Shown piece after piece: positions 35,352 through 46,457 of a stretch of DNA of 64,000 nt. The stretch covers positions 248,001 through 312,000 of the forward strand of contig CAWBOB010000008.1 in assembly GCA_963790335.1 (NCBI GenBank), written 5' to 3'. Position 1 is the first letter of the stretch. Every line of letters starts with the position of its first letter. Under the pieces are notes generated by a model, which was not told the origin of the DNA, did not search any database, and saw only the letters and a list, made by a program, of their open reading frames with translations. Position numbers and translations under genes: made by a program. The stretch comes from JAOUEA01 sp963790335 (GTDB lineage: Bacteria > Actinomycetota > UBA4738 > HRBIN12).

Positions 35352-37796
35352 GTGCCTGAATCGTCCGTTCCCCGCCGGCCCGACCCTCGGCCCATCTCCG
35401 ACCGCATCGTCTTCAAGCCGTTCGCGCTGCTCCTGCTCGTGCCCGTGATCCTGCTCGCGAGCGGGTTGTTCGCGATCGTCATCGCACCGCCGTTCGTGGG
35501 GGCGGCCTTCGGCATCATGCGTATCGACGCGAAGCTGGCAGCCCTCGGCGCCGACTTCACCCGCATCCCGCGCTTCCCCGAACGGTCCACGATCTACGCG
35601 AACGACGGCACGACCGAGCTCGCGACGGTCTACCTCGACAACCGAGAGCTCATCCGCCTCAAGGACGTGAGCCAGCATGCGAAGGACGCCGTGCTGGCGA
35701 TCGAGGACGCCGAGTTCTACGACCACGGCGCGCTCAACTGGAGCTCGCTCGTGCGGGCGATGATCGAGAACGCCAAGGCGGGCGCGGTGGTGCAGGGAGG
35801 GTCGACGATCACCCAGCAGCTCGTCGGCGCCACGCTCGGGCCGAGTCAGAGCGATCAGACGTTCGAGAGCAAGGTGCAGGAGCTCGCGATCGCCATCCGG
35901 GTGGAGGAGAAGTACTCCAAGGACGAGATCTTCGAGCTGTACCTGAACCAGGTCTACTTCGGCAACGGGGTCTACGGCATCGGCACCGCCTCGGAGTTCT
36001 ACTTCAAGAAGCCTGCGCGGGAGCTCACCCTCGCCGAGGGAGCGACCCTCGCCGGCATGATCAAGATCCCCGAGAAGTACGACCCCCTCGACCGCCCGAA
36101 GAAGGCCCTGATCCGCCGGAACGAGGTGCTCGTGCGTATGGGCGCCCTCGGGCCGGACTCCAAGCTCGGCATCTCCGAGGCGAAGGAGGAGAAGGCCAAG
36201 GCGCTCCCGCTCGAGCTTCCGAAGGGCGTGGGAAAGCTCACCCAGAAGAAGCAGCCGTTCTTCGTGCGCTACATGATCCGCCAGGTGCTCGAGAACGCGA
36301 ACGGCCAGTTCAATGCCCTGGGCCGAAGCGTCAAGGCGCGCAAGCGCACCCTGTTCGAAGGCGGGCTGCAGATCACGACGACCTTCGACCCCGCGTGGCA
36401 GGCGTTCGCGCAACAGGCGGCCAACCAGCCGTACCGCATCTCGATCCCGTCGCACGGCAAGGCGCGCCCCGACACCTCGATCGTGACCGTCGACACCAGA
36501 TCGGGCGCGATCCGCACCCTGCTGTCGGGCAAGAGCTTCATGCGCGACGAGCTGGCGCTCGCGACCGACCCGCACCCGACCGGCTCGGCGTTCAAGCCCT
36601 TCGTGCTGGCCGCCGCGTTCGAGCAGGGCATCCCGCCGACCCAGTCGTACTCGAGCTCCTCACCGTTCTGTAGCCCGCTGTGGAACGACGACGACCACTG
36701 CGTGTCGAACGCCGAGGGAAGCGGCCACGGCACCGTCGATCTGTGGACCGCTACCGAGGACTCGATCAACGTCGTGTTCGCGCAGCTCATCCTCGACATC
36801 GGACCCGAGACCGTGCCCCCGGTCGCGACCAAGATGGGCGTGTCGAACGAGCTTCCACCGGTCGCCTCGCTCGCCACCGGCTCTGCGGAGGTCTCGCCGC
36901 TCGACATGGCGGTGGGATTCGCGACGCTCGCCAACGGCGGCGTGCGTTGCAACCCGTACACGGTCGAGACCATCGTGCGCGACGGCGACGATCTCTACCA
37001 GCACGAGCCCGATTGCGAGCGCGCCGTGCGCCCCGACATCGCCCACCAGATCACCGCGATGCTCGAGCGCGTGCCGGTGAGCGGCACGGCCGCCGGCGCG
37101 TTCAGCGAGGGGTGGGGTCCCTGGCCGGTCGCCGGCAAGACGGGCACGGCCGACCTCAACAAGGCCGTCTGGTTCTGCGGATACACGAAACAGCTCTCGA
37201 CGGCGGTCTGGGTGGGATCGAACGGCAACCCCTACACGCTCAGCACCTCGGCCTTCGGCGGCACCGTCGCGGCGCCGATCTGGCGGAGCTACATGATCAG
37301 GGCGATGCAAGGCTTCCCCGCGGTGGGATTCCCCGAACCGCCTCCCCCGCCGACCGGCACCGTTCCCAACGTGGTCGGGCTCGCGCGAGGCAAGGCCATC
37401 GCCCGCCTCGCCGACGCCGGGTTCAACGCCTCGGCCGTGCAGGTCGACTCCCTGGAGCCCGAAGGCATCGTGGCGGCGCAGAGTCCTTCGGGCGGCGCCG
37501 AGGTCGCGCTGGGCACCGCGATCAGGATCGAGGTGAGCACCGGCATCGCGCCCAAGACGGAGGTTCCCGGCACGATCGGCTTGGCCGAAGGCGATGCCAG
37601 AGCCGCGATCGAGCGAGCCGGGTTCGCGGTCGAGGTCGTCTTCGACCAGGTCAAGGACGAGGCCAAGGTGGGCACCGTCGTGCGTCAGGATCCGCCCGGG
37701 GGCACCAAGGTCGCCGAAGGCTCGACCGTGACGATCGTGGTAGGCCAGCAGCAGCCCGAGGAGCGTCGCTCGGTGACCCGGCCCGGGTCAGCCTGA
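35352..37796 (+). CDS. Bifunctional penicillin-binding protein with two PASTA domains (PonA2-like)
   Basis: 814-residue class A PBP that polymerises and cross-links peptidoglycan outside the membrane. One N-terminal membrane span (FALLLLVPVILLASGLFAIVI); glycosyltransferase domain with EDAEFYDHGALNW, GGSTITQQL and LYLNQVYFGNGVYGIG; transpeptidase with SxxK as TGSAFKPF, SxN as EDSINVVF, and KTG as AGKTGTADLNKAVW. Two PASTA domains follow (VPNVVGLARGKAIARLADAGF and VPGTIGLAEGDARAAIERAGF). Mycobacterial PonA2 has one. GTG 35352 sits ten bases after TATCCT; its region is divergent from nfeD with only 47 bases between. The 3' end overlaps yqeY by nine bases. Confidence 0.93.
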   Translation: MPESSVPRRPDPRPISDRIVFKPFALLLLVPVILLASGLFAIVIAPPFVGAAFGIMRIDAKLAALGADFTRIPRFPERSTIYANDGTTELATVYLDNRELIRLKDVSQHAKDAVLAIEDAEFYDHGALNWSSLVRAMIENAKAGAVVQGGSTITQQLVGATLGPSQSDQTFESKVQELAIAIRVEEKYSKDEIFELYLNQVYFGNGVYGIGTASEFYFKKPARELTLAEGATLAGMIKIPEKYDPLDRPKKALIRRNEVLVRMGALGPDSKLGISEAKEEKAKALPLELPKGVGKLTQKKQPFFVRYMIRQVLENANGQFNALGRSVKARKRTLFEGGLQITTTFDPAWQAFAQQAANQPYRISIPSHGKARPDTSIVTVDTRSGAIRTLLSGKSFMRDELALATDPHPTGSAFKPFVLAAAFEQGIPPTQSYSSSSPFCSPLWNDDDHCVSNAEGSGHGTVDLWTATEDSINVVFAQLILDIGPETVPPVATKMGVSNELPPVASLATGSAEVSPLDMAVGFATLANGGVRCNPYTVETIVRDGDDLYQHEPDCERAVRPDIAHQITAMLERVPVSGTAAGAFSEGWGPWPVAGKTGTADLNKAVWFCGYTKQLSTAVWVGSNGNPYTLSTSAFGGTVAAPIWRSYMIRAMQGFPAVGFPEPPPPPTGTVPNVVGLARGKAIARLADAGFNASAVQVDSLEPEGIVAAQSPSGGAEVALGTAIRIEVSTGIAPKTEVPGTIGLAEGDARAAIERAGFAVEVVFDQVKDEAKVGTVVRQDPPGGTKVAEGSTVTIVVGQQQPEERRSVTRPGSA

Positions 37797-38255
37797 CAGC
37801 CGCGCCTTCACCTTCGCCTGCACGACCGAGCCGTCGACCTGCCCCTTGGCGGTGCCCATGACGGCACCCATGACGGCCCCCATCTGCTGCATCGACGTCG
37901 CTCCCGTCGACGCGATCGCCGCATCGACCAGGGCGTCGACGTCGGCCTCGGAGAGCTGCTCGGGGGCGAACGCCGCCAGCACCTCGCGTTCGGCCTTCTC
38001 CTTGTCGGCCAGCTCGGTGCGGCCCGCCTGCTCGAAGGCCTCGATCGACTCGGAGCGCTTCTTGACCTGGCTGCCCGCTACGCCACGCACCTCGTCGTCG
38101 GTGAGCTCATGACCCAGCTCGTCTTCCTTGTAGCGGATCGCCGAGAGCAGCATGCGCAACGCCCCGAGCGGCACCTCGTCGCGCGCCTTCATGGCGGCGG
38201 TCATGCCCTCGTGGATCTGCGTCTTGAGGTCGGGTGTCTGCGATGACTCGGTCAC
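37788..38255 (-). CDS. GatB/YqeY domain protein
   Basis: 155-residue soluble protein of the YqeY family, related to the tail domain of GatB. Signatures: KTQIHEGMTAAMKARDEVPLGALRMLLSAI, KKRSESIEAFEQAGRTELADKEKAE, LAAFAPEQLSEADVDALV and the C-terminal GAVMGAVMGTAKGQVDGSVVQ. The GTG at 38255 has GGAGGAG five bases upstream. Only 13 bases separate it from the divergent metallophosphoesterase start, so the two promoters must overlap. Function is unproven, possibly linked to tRNA or amidotransfer. Confidence 0.88.
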   Translation of the reverse strand: MTESSQTPDLKTQIHEGMTAAMKARDEVPLGALRMLLSAIRYKEDELGHELTDDEVRGVAGSQVKKRSESIEAFEQAGRTELADKEKAEREVLAAFAPEQLSEADVDALVDAAIASTGATSMQQMGAVMGAVMGTAKGQVDGSVVQAKVKARLSG

Positions 38256-38261
38256 TAGACT
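38256..38261 (+). promoter_or_regulatory. -10 element of metallophosphoesterase gene, leaderless type
   Basis: TAGACT followed by exactly 7 nt and GTG 38269. It lies within the 13-base gap to the divergent yqeY start, so the two transcription units are interlocked. Confidence 0.5.
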
Positions 38262-38268
38262 CCTCCGC

Positions 38269-39213
38269 GTGCTTCCCCTGGTGATGCTCGGCGCCGTCGC
38301 AGCCCTCGGCGCGGCGTGTGTGGCGTACGGCGTGGCCGTCGAGCGCCGCTGGTACCGGCTGGTCCGACACCGGCTCGCCATGTTACCGGCAGGCCCCGAC
38401 GGCCCCGATTCGCTCACCGTGCTGCATCTGAGCGACCTGCATTTCGTGCGTGGCGACGGGCCCAAGACGAGGTTCCTCGCCGGTCTGCCGCAGGCCGACG
38501 TGACCGTGGTGACCGGAGACTTCCTGGCGGAACCGCAGGCTGTTGAGCGCGTCGTCGAGGCCGTGCGGCCGGTGCGTGGACGGCTCGCCTCATGGTTCGT
38601 GCTCGGTTCCAACGACTACTTCGCCCCGAGGCCGTTGAACTACCTCGCCTACTTCTTCCCCCACAGGAAGCGTCGCCGCGCCGACCCCGGACGGGCTCCC
38701 GACCTCGTGACGCAGCTCGTGGCGGACGGATGGCGAGACCTCACCAACGTGCGGCTCGAGACCGAGCTCGCGGGCCTGCCGATCGAGCTGCTCGGGCTCG
38801 ACGACGCGCACATCGCATGGCACGACCTCACGGTCGCGCCGCGGCGAGCTCCGGACCGGTTCGGCATCGCGGTGATGCACTCACCCGATTCGGCACCCGA
38901 GGCGGCCGCGCTCGGCTACGACCTGATGGTGGCCGGGCACACGCACGGTGGTCAGGTCTGCCTGCCGGGACCACCCCCGATCGGCGGGGCGCTCGTCACC
39001 AACTGCTCGATGCCCCGGCGCCTGGTGAAGGGACTCATGCGCATGGGTGGCGCGATCCTGCACACCTCGCCGGGGCTCGGTACCAGCAAGTTCGCCCCGT
39101 TCCGCTTCGCCTGCCGCCCTGAGGCCACGCTGTTGGAGCTCCGCCGAGTCGATACACTCGAAGCTCCTCGGGACGTGGCGCAGCTTGGTAGCGCGCAGCG
39201 TTCGGGACGCTGA
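38269..39213 (+). CDS. Metallophosphoesterase, membrane-anchored
   Basis: 314-residue calcineurin-like phosphoesterase. An N-terminal hydrophobic segment (VMLGAVAALGAACVAYGVAV) anchors it. Metal-binding motifs: LHLSDLHFVRG (D-x-H), VVTGDFLAEP (GD), LGSNDYF (GND, here G-S-N-D), and VAGHTHGGQVCLP (GHxH). Rv3683 in M. tuberculosis occupies the same place after ponA2. The frame stays open to 39213, inside the tRNA-Pro gene; the last 15 residues are therefore encoded by tRNA sequence. ATG 38284 is an alternative start. Confidence 0.88.
   Translation: MLPLVMLGAVAALGAACVAYGVAVERRWYRLVRHRLAMLPAGPDGPDSLTVLHLSDLHFVRGDGPKTRFLAGLPQADVTVVTGDFLAEPQAVERVVEAVRPVRGRLASWFVLGSNDYFAPRPLNYLAYFFPHRKRRRADPGRAPDLVTQLVADGWRDLTNVRLETELAGLPIELLGLDDAHIAWHDLTVAPRRAPDRFGIAVMHSPDSAPEAAALGYDLMVAGHTHGGQVCLPGPPPIGGALVTNCSMPRRLVKGLMRMGGAILHTSPGLGTSKFAPFRFACRPEATLLELRRVDTLEAPRDVAQLGSAQRSGR
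39153..39158 (+). promoter_or_regulatory. Putative -10 of tRNA-Pro
   Basis: TACACT ends 10 bases before the mature tRNA 5' end. It lies inside the 3' part of the metallophosphoesterase coding sequence. The -35 is unclear (TTGGAG is only 14 nt upstream). Confidence 0.4.
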
Positions 39214-39245
39214 GGTCGCGGGTTCAAATCCCGCCGTCCCGACCA
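39169..39245 (+). tRNA. tRNA-Pro (anticodon CGG)
   Basis: 77-nt tRNA gene. Acceptor stem CGGGACG pairs with CGTCCCG; discriminator A is followed by an encoded CCA. D-arm GCGCAGCTTGGTAGCGC, anticodon stem AGCG/CGCT with loop TTCGGGA (anticodon CGG, reading CCG), T-arm GCGGGTTCAAATCCCGC. The strong GC stems fit the genome. The start is inside the 3' end of the upstream phosphoesterase frame. Confidence 0.96.
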
Positions 39246-39252
39246 GGACACC

Positions 39253-39283
39253 AGGGCGGGTCGCGCACGTCGCGTCCCGCCCT
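39253..39283 (+). terminator. Hairpin downstream of tRNA-Pro
   Basis: Stem AGGGCGGG-T-CGCG pairs with CGCG-T-CCCGCCCT (12 pairs with one T/T mismatch, five-base loop) starting eight bases after the tRNA. It is followed by CGGTCGTTCT rather than a full T-run. Likely the tRNA terminator. Confidence 0.65.
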
Positions 39284-39345
39284 CGGTCGTTCTGAGGTGA
39301 GCTGAGGCAGATCCCGGCGCCGGTTCCGCACAGCGCAACAGACGT

Positions 39346-39374
39346 TTGACGCGTTCCGCGACGGTCGGTAGCCT
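39346..39374 (+). promoter_or_regulatory. Promoter of NlpC/P60 hydrolase gene
   Basis: TTGACG, 17-nt spacer, TAGCCT: the best sigma-A-type promoter in the window. Predicted start about 39381, giving an 83-nt leader before ATG 39465. Confidence 0.65.
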
Positions 39375-39383
39375 CGATCGGTC

Positions 39384-39408
39384 GGCTCCGGAAGAACCGG
39401 AGCCTTTT
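39384..39408 (+). terminator. Perfect hairpin with TTTT at the leader 5' end
   Basis: GGCTCCGG - AAGAA - CCGGAGCC followed by TTTT. It lies only a few bases after the predicted transcription start of the NlpC/P60 gene, so it may be a mRNA-stabilising 5' hairpin, a stop for read-through from the tRNA side, or part of a regulatory leader. Confidence 0.55.
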
Positions 39409-39464
39409 CCATACCCGGACCCGGCCGGGCACGGCCGGTTCCGCGAGCCCGACGCGGGAGGACG

Positions 39465-40549
39465 ATGAGCGGCACCCCGATGCGACCGGCACGGCTGGCG
39501 CTGGCCGTCGCACTCGTCGTCCCCACCTTCGTGTTCGCTGCGGGTCAGACCTCCGTGGCCGCACCGACGGAGGCCGAGGTCCAGGCGGCGCGCGCCGAGG
39601 CCGAGGAGATCGGCCACGATCTCGAGGTCGCGATCGAGGCCTACAACGAGTTGCGGGTGCGCCTGCAGGGCGTGCAGGACAAGCTCGCCGAGGCCCTCCA
39701 CGACAAGCGCACCGCCGAGGCCCTCGCTGCCGAGGCCATGGGTCAGCTCGAGGACCGGGCGGTCGCCGCCTACACGGGCGCCGGCTCCCAGATGGACGTG
39801 CTGCTCGGCGCCTCGAACCTGTCCGAGTTCTCCGACCGCCTGGAATTCATGGGCGCGCTGGCCCAGAACGACGCCGACCTGGCGAGCGCGGCGCAGAACG
39901 CCCGCCAGCAGGCCGAGTGGGCGGCGGGGCGCTACAGCGACACGATCGACGAGAAGCAGCGCGAGCTCGACAGCATGGCCGGAACGCGGGCCGAGATCGA
40001 GCGCATGCTCGCCGAGCAGCGGGCGCTCGTGGACCAGCTCGACCGGGAGTACCGGGAGTACGTTGAGCGCCAGGAAGCCGCGGCCGCTGCCGCGGCGGCG
40101 GCCGAGCAGGCAGCCGAGGCCGATACCGGCGGCTCTTCCGGGAGCGGAGACACCTCCGAGACGACGGCGTCTTCGTGCCTCCTCCGAACTCGTCCGCGGC
40201 GCAGATCGCGATCGCCGCGGCGAACACCAAGATCGGCGCCGAGTACGTGTGGGGCACTGCCGGTCCCGACACGTTCGACTGTTCCGGGCTCACCAGCTGG
40301 GCCTACGCGCAGGCAGGCATCTACCTGCCGCACTCATCGGCGTCGCAGGCCACCTACCCGGAGGTGCCGTACAGCGCAGCCCAACCGGGAGACCTGCTGT
40401 TCTTCTACAACCCCGTGAGCCACGTGGCCCTCTACCTCGGTGGCGGGATGATGATCCACGCGCGGCACCCCGGGCCCGGCGGTCAGGTGCAGGTCGGTTC
40501 GGTGTCGAGCTACGGCACCCCAGTCGTGAAGGTCACCCGCCCTACCTGA
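39465..40549 (+). CDS. Secreted NlpC/P60 peptidoglycan hydrolase with coiled coil (frameshift)
   Basis: About 361-residue secreted cell-wall endopeptidase (RipA/CwlO type). Signal peptide MRPARLALAVALVVPTFVFAAG; residues 30-210 form a long coiled coil (EVQAARAEAEEIGHDLEVAIE, EKQRELDSMAGTRAEIERML); then an Ala/Ser/Gly linker. One missing G near 40170 shifts the frame into the catalytic domain: AIAAANTKIGAEYVWG, the Cys motif DTFDCSGLTSWAY, and the His region NPVSHVALYLGGGMMIHARHPG. ATG 39465 has GGGAGGA three bases upstream. Coiled-coil hydrolases of this kind are usually activated by FtsEX or other partners. Confidence 0.88.
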
Positions 40550-40572
40550 CCTCGGCGCGGTCTCCACCGAGG

Positions 40573-40614
40573 CCTGTTCCACCTATCGGAACAGGGTTCC
40601 AGATGATGGAACAG
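40573..40614. repeat. Tandem inverted repeat, copy 1 (TGTTCC-N7-GGAACA x2)
   Basis: Two 19-bp palindromic units, 40575-40593 and 40595-40613, each TGTTCC or GGTTCC, 7-nt spacer, GGAACA, separated by one base. It lies 24 bases after the NlpC/P60 stop and 45 bases before the stop of a convergent small gene. The same two-unit layout recurs at 42176-42222. No T-run follows. Confidence 0.75.
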
Positions 40615-40658
40615 CAGTCCGGCAACCTACGTCTCGGTTACGGAGCCTGGCGCCTGGG

Positions 40659-40871
40659 TCAGTCTCCGCTCGCCAGGCCGGCCTCGAGGTCGGCGAGGCG
40701 AACCTTCACTTGCTGCTCGAGCGGTTCGTTGCCGATCGCCTGAGCTTCCCGCAGCGCCTCGGCCAACAGCTCGCCCGCCTGCTGCGCGCGAAGGTCGCCC
40801 TTGCCGGCGGAGGCGTACTTGAGCTTCTCGTCGGCCTTCACGATCAGCTGGAAGATCTCGTCCGGTTGCAT
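40659..40871 (-). CDS. Conserved 70-residue helical protein
   Basis: Small acidic, all-helical protein, MQPDEIFQLIVKADEKLKYA at the start, then AQQAGELLAEALREAQAIGN and EQQVKVRLADLEAGL. The heptad pattern suggests a helical hairpin or coiled coil. The sequence looks like an uncharacterised actinobacterial small-protein family. ATG 40871 has AGGAAAGGA six bases upstream. In-frame sequence upstream (to 41072) is basic and unlikely coding. Confidence 0.7.
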   Translation of the reverse strand: MQPDEIFQLIVKADEKLKYASAGKGDLRAQQAGELLAEALREAQAIGNEPLEQQVKVRLADLEAGLASGD

Positions 40872-41007
40872 GACGCGTCCTTTCCTCGCCGCAGATGGAA
40901 CCGTCGCACCGTACCGCGAGTCGTGTGGGTGCGGGATCCCCACTCGGCGCGTGTCACACGGCCGGGGGCGCGGGGCATGGGCCTTGCGAACGTCCGGCGA
41001 ACGGTGC

Positions 41008-41019
41008 GGGAACGTTCCC
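41008..41019. promoter_or_regulatory. Perfect 12-bp palindrome GGGAACGTTCCC
   Basis: It lies in the 217-base region between the divergent small genes at 40871 (minus) and 41089 (plus), 70 bases before ATG 41089. Possible operator; binding protein unknown. Confidence 0.35.
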
Positions 41020-41088
41020 CGCAGGCCGTTCCCCTCCCCGCACCGTCGTCGGACACTCTGCCTGCGAGTCACGAGAGGGGCATCTCAC

Positions 41089-41340
41089 ATGAGCATCGAG
41101 CTGCAGGCCGAGCCCGACGCCGACGACGACACCGAGGCGGAGGCGCGTCGAGCCATCGTCCGCACGCTGAACCGCCATCCGTATGACGTCTGGACCCGCG
41201 ACAGCCTGGCGCGCTCGCTCGGCGTGCCGACGGGACTCGCGGGCAGGATCCTCACCCAGCTCGCGAGCGCCGGCATGGTGCGTCGACTCCCCGCCGACGG
41301 CTCCGACGAGGAGTACACGGTCGCGGGCGACGATTACTAA
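41089..41340 (+). CDS. Small winged-helix-like protein
   Basis: 83-residue protein. After an acidic N-terminus (AEPDADDDTEAEARR) the body reads ELVRRTLNRHPYDVWTRDS-type sequence: IVRTLNRHPYDVWTRDSLAR, SLGVPTGLAGRILTQLASAG, MVRRLP, a helix-turn-helix plus wing like DprA/MarR-type winged helices. ATG 41089 has GAGAGGGG eight bases upstream. It may bind DNA, but no partner is evident. It precedes rpsD by 194 bases. Confidence 0.68.
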   Translation: MSIELQAEPDADDDTEAEARRAIVRTLNRHPYDVWTRDSLARSLGVPTGLAGRILTQLASAGMVRRLPADGSDEEYTVAGDDY

Positions 41341-41534
41341 TCCAGTACAGACGAGACGTGAGCGCCTCTCACCCGGCGGCGGTCGGCTGGTATCGTCGGT
41401 GGGCACCACGAAGGGCACGAGTTCCCGCAGCGCGCCTGTCGCACTCGGCGACGTCTTCACGGTCAGGGGCCAGATCCGGCCCACGCGCCCTGGCCAGCGG
41501 GAACACCCGTCAGGGCTGGAGAACGTCGGAGACC

Positions 41535-42137
41535 ATGGACAAGATCGGACCCAAGCACCGCACGTGTCGTCGCGTCGGCGAGCCGCTCTGCGGCCGCCCG
41601 AACTGCCCCTCGAACAAGCGACCCTACCCTCCCGGCCAGCAGGGCCGGGGCCGCAAGCGCATCTCGGAGTACCAGACGCGCCTGGTCGAGAAGCAGAAGC
41701 TCCGCGCGATCTACGGGGTGAGCGAGAGCCAGATGCGCCGGTACTACGACGAGGCCACGGCGAGCATGGGCGTGACCGGCGAGGAGTTGATCCGCCGGCT
41801 CGAGACGCGGCTCGACTCGGTCGTGCTGCGGCTCGGCTTCGCGCTCACGACCCGCCAGGCACGCCAGCTGGTATCGCACGGCCACGTGCTGCTCGACGGC
41901 CGGCGGGTGAACGTGCCGAGCGCGCGCGTGAAGCCTGAGCAGACGATCGAGATCAGCGGCAAGGCGAAGAACTTCGTCGCGGTGCGCGAGGCCGTGGAGA
42001 TCACCGCAGATCCGCCCGCCTACCTGTACCGCAACAAGGACGACCTGCAGGGAACGCTCTCGCGGCTCCCCGAGCGCGACGAGGTGCCGCTTCCGGTCAC
42101 GGTCGAAGAGCGTCTCATCGTCGAGTACTACTCCTAG
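41535..42137 (+). CDS. rpsD: 30S ribosomal protein S4
   Basis: 200-residue primary rRNA-binding protein of the small subunit. N-terminal CRRVGEPLCGRPNCPSNKRPYPPGQ carries three Cys, compatible with a zinc-binding (C+) form; S4 domain RLETRLDSVVLRLGFALTTRQARQLVSHGHVLLDGRRVNVPS; C-terminus VTVEERLIVEYYS. It is outside the usual ribosomal-protein operon. The leader from a TATCGT near 41392 would be about 130 nt, long enough for translational autoregulation by S4. Confidence 0.96.
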   Translation: MDKIGPKHRTCRRVGEPLCGRPNCPSNKRPYPPGQQGRGRKRISEYQTRLVEKQKLRAIYGVSESQMRRYYDEATASMGVTGEELIRRLETRLDSVVLRLGFALTTRQARQLVSHGHVLLDGRRVNVPSARVKPEQTIEISGKAKNFVAVREAVEITADPPAYLYRNKDDLQGTLSRLPERDEVPLPVTVEERLIVEYYS

Positions 42138-42175
42138 GTCGCCGAAGGTCGGACCCTGCCAGCACGGCTCCACGG

Positions 42176-42222
42176 GGCCTGTTCCACTATCTGGAACACG
42201 GTTCCGACATGTGGAACAGGCC
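42176..42222. repeat. Tandem inverted repeat, copy 2 (nested 47-bp palindrome)
   Basis: Two units, 42180-42198 and 42200-42218, with the same 19+1+19 layout as copy 1 at 40573. The outer arms are perfect and longer: GGCCTGTTCC...GGAACAGGCC (10 bp), so the whole 47 bp is symmetric around 42199. It lies 38 bases after the rpsD stop and 127 bases before the gnd start. Confidence 0.78.
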
Positions 42223-42348
42223 GTCGAGACCGAGCCTCAGCTCTCGTCTGCCGTGCGGAACGCGACCACGTCTCCGAGCGTTCGGTCTGGAAGGATGGCC
42301 CGGGCATCTGTTCGCGATGACGACCACTGGGTGACGACGGAGGCTTCG

Positions 42349-43355
42349 ATGCAGCTGGGCATGGTGGGACTCGGGCGCATGGGCGCGAACCTCACGCGCC
42401 GGCTCATGCGCTCGGGCCACGACGTGATCGTCTACGACGTCGACGGGACGGCCGTCGAGCTGCTCGTAGGCGAGGGGGCGATCGGCGCCGCCTCGCTCGA
42501 GGACCTCGTCGGATCGCTCTCGAGCCCGAGGGCGGTCTGGATCATGGTGCCGGCTGCGTTCGCCGGTCAGACCGCCGAGCAGCTCGCCGCGCTCATGAGC
42601 GGGGGCGACATCGTGATCGACGGAGGCAACACCCATTACCGCGATGACATCGCGCGCGCGGCCGCGTTCGCGGAGCGCGGAGTGCACCACGTCGACGTGG
42701 GCACGAGCGGCGGGGTCTTCGGACTCGACCGCGGCTACTGCCTGATGATCGGTGGGGAACCCGACGTGGTCGCCCACCTCGATCCGATCTTCGCCACGCT
42801 CGCGCCGGGCGTCGAGGCCGTGGCCCGCACGCCCGGACGAGAGGCGCCCGGCGGCACCGCCGAAGCCGGATACCTGCATTGCGGGCCGGCCGGCGCCGGG
42901 CATTTCGTGAAGATGGTGCACAACGGCATCGAGTACGGGCTCATGGCCGCCTACGCCGAGGGGCTGAACGTGCTGCGGCATGCGGATGCCGGCGACGAGG
43001 TGCGCGCCGCCGACGCCGAGACGACACCGCTGCGCGAACCCGACCTGTACCGCTACGACTTCGATATCGCCGAGGTGGCCGAGGTGTGGCGCCGAGGAAG
43101 CGTCATCTCGTCGTGGCTGCTCGACCTGGCGGCGGCGGCGCTGCGCGCCGATCCCGACCTCGAGGGCTTCGGCGGACGCGTCTCGGACTCCGGCGAGGGC
43201 CGGTGGCTGCTGCACGCCGCCATCGACGAGGGCGTGCCGGTGCACGTGCTGTCGGCGGCGCTGTTCGACCGGTTCGAGTCGCGCGGGGAGTCCGACTTCG
43301 CGAACCGCCTGCTCTCGGCGCTGCGCAAGGAGTTCGGCGGCCACGCCGAGCAGTC

Positions 43356-43359
<4 letters not shown>
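42349..43359 (+). CDS. gnd: 6-phosphogluconate dehydrogenase (decarboxylating, short form)
   Basis: 336-residue oxidoreductase of the pentose-phosphate pathway, GndA/YqeC-like short type. Rossmann start MQLGMVGLGRMGANLTRRLM; IMVPAAFAG; the substrate loop VIDGGNTHYRDD; VDVGTSGGVFGL; catalytic KMVHNGIEYGLM (Lys and His/Asn). The shorter C-terminus lacks the tail of the 470-residue class. ATG 42349 has ACGGAGG eight bases upstream. Overlap with the pgi start (GTGA) shows a gnd-pgi-zwf operon. Confidence 0.93.
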
Positions 43360-44911
<1,552 letters not shown>

Positions 44912-45013
44912 GGAACCGGAGGCCGGCTCACACGACGCGTCGACGCTCGCGCTCATGCGCCGCTACCGTCGGTGGCGTGCGCCGTCGACCGAAGCTCCGT
45001 GAGGGCTGAGCCG

Positions 45014-46385
<1,372 letters not shown>

Positions 46386-46457
46386 TGGGGTCCTGCGGAA
46401 GCCGATGAGCTCCTGGCTCCGCACCACTGGCACCTGCGCACGCGCCCGACGGAGCCC

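Noticed and set aside
39246..39464. A ydaO-type c-di-AMP riboswitch before the NlpC/P60 gene.
   Set aside because: Gene type fits, but the conserved riboswitch core could not be recognised; only a promoter and hairpins are supported.
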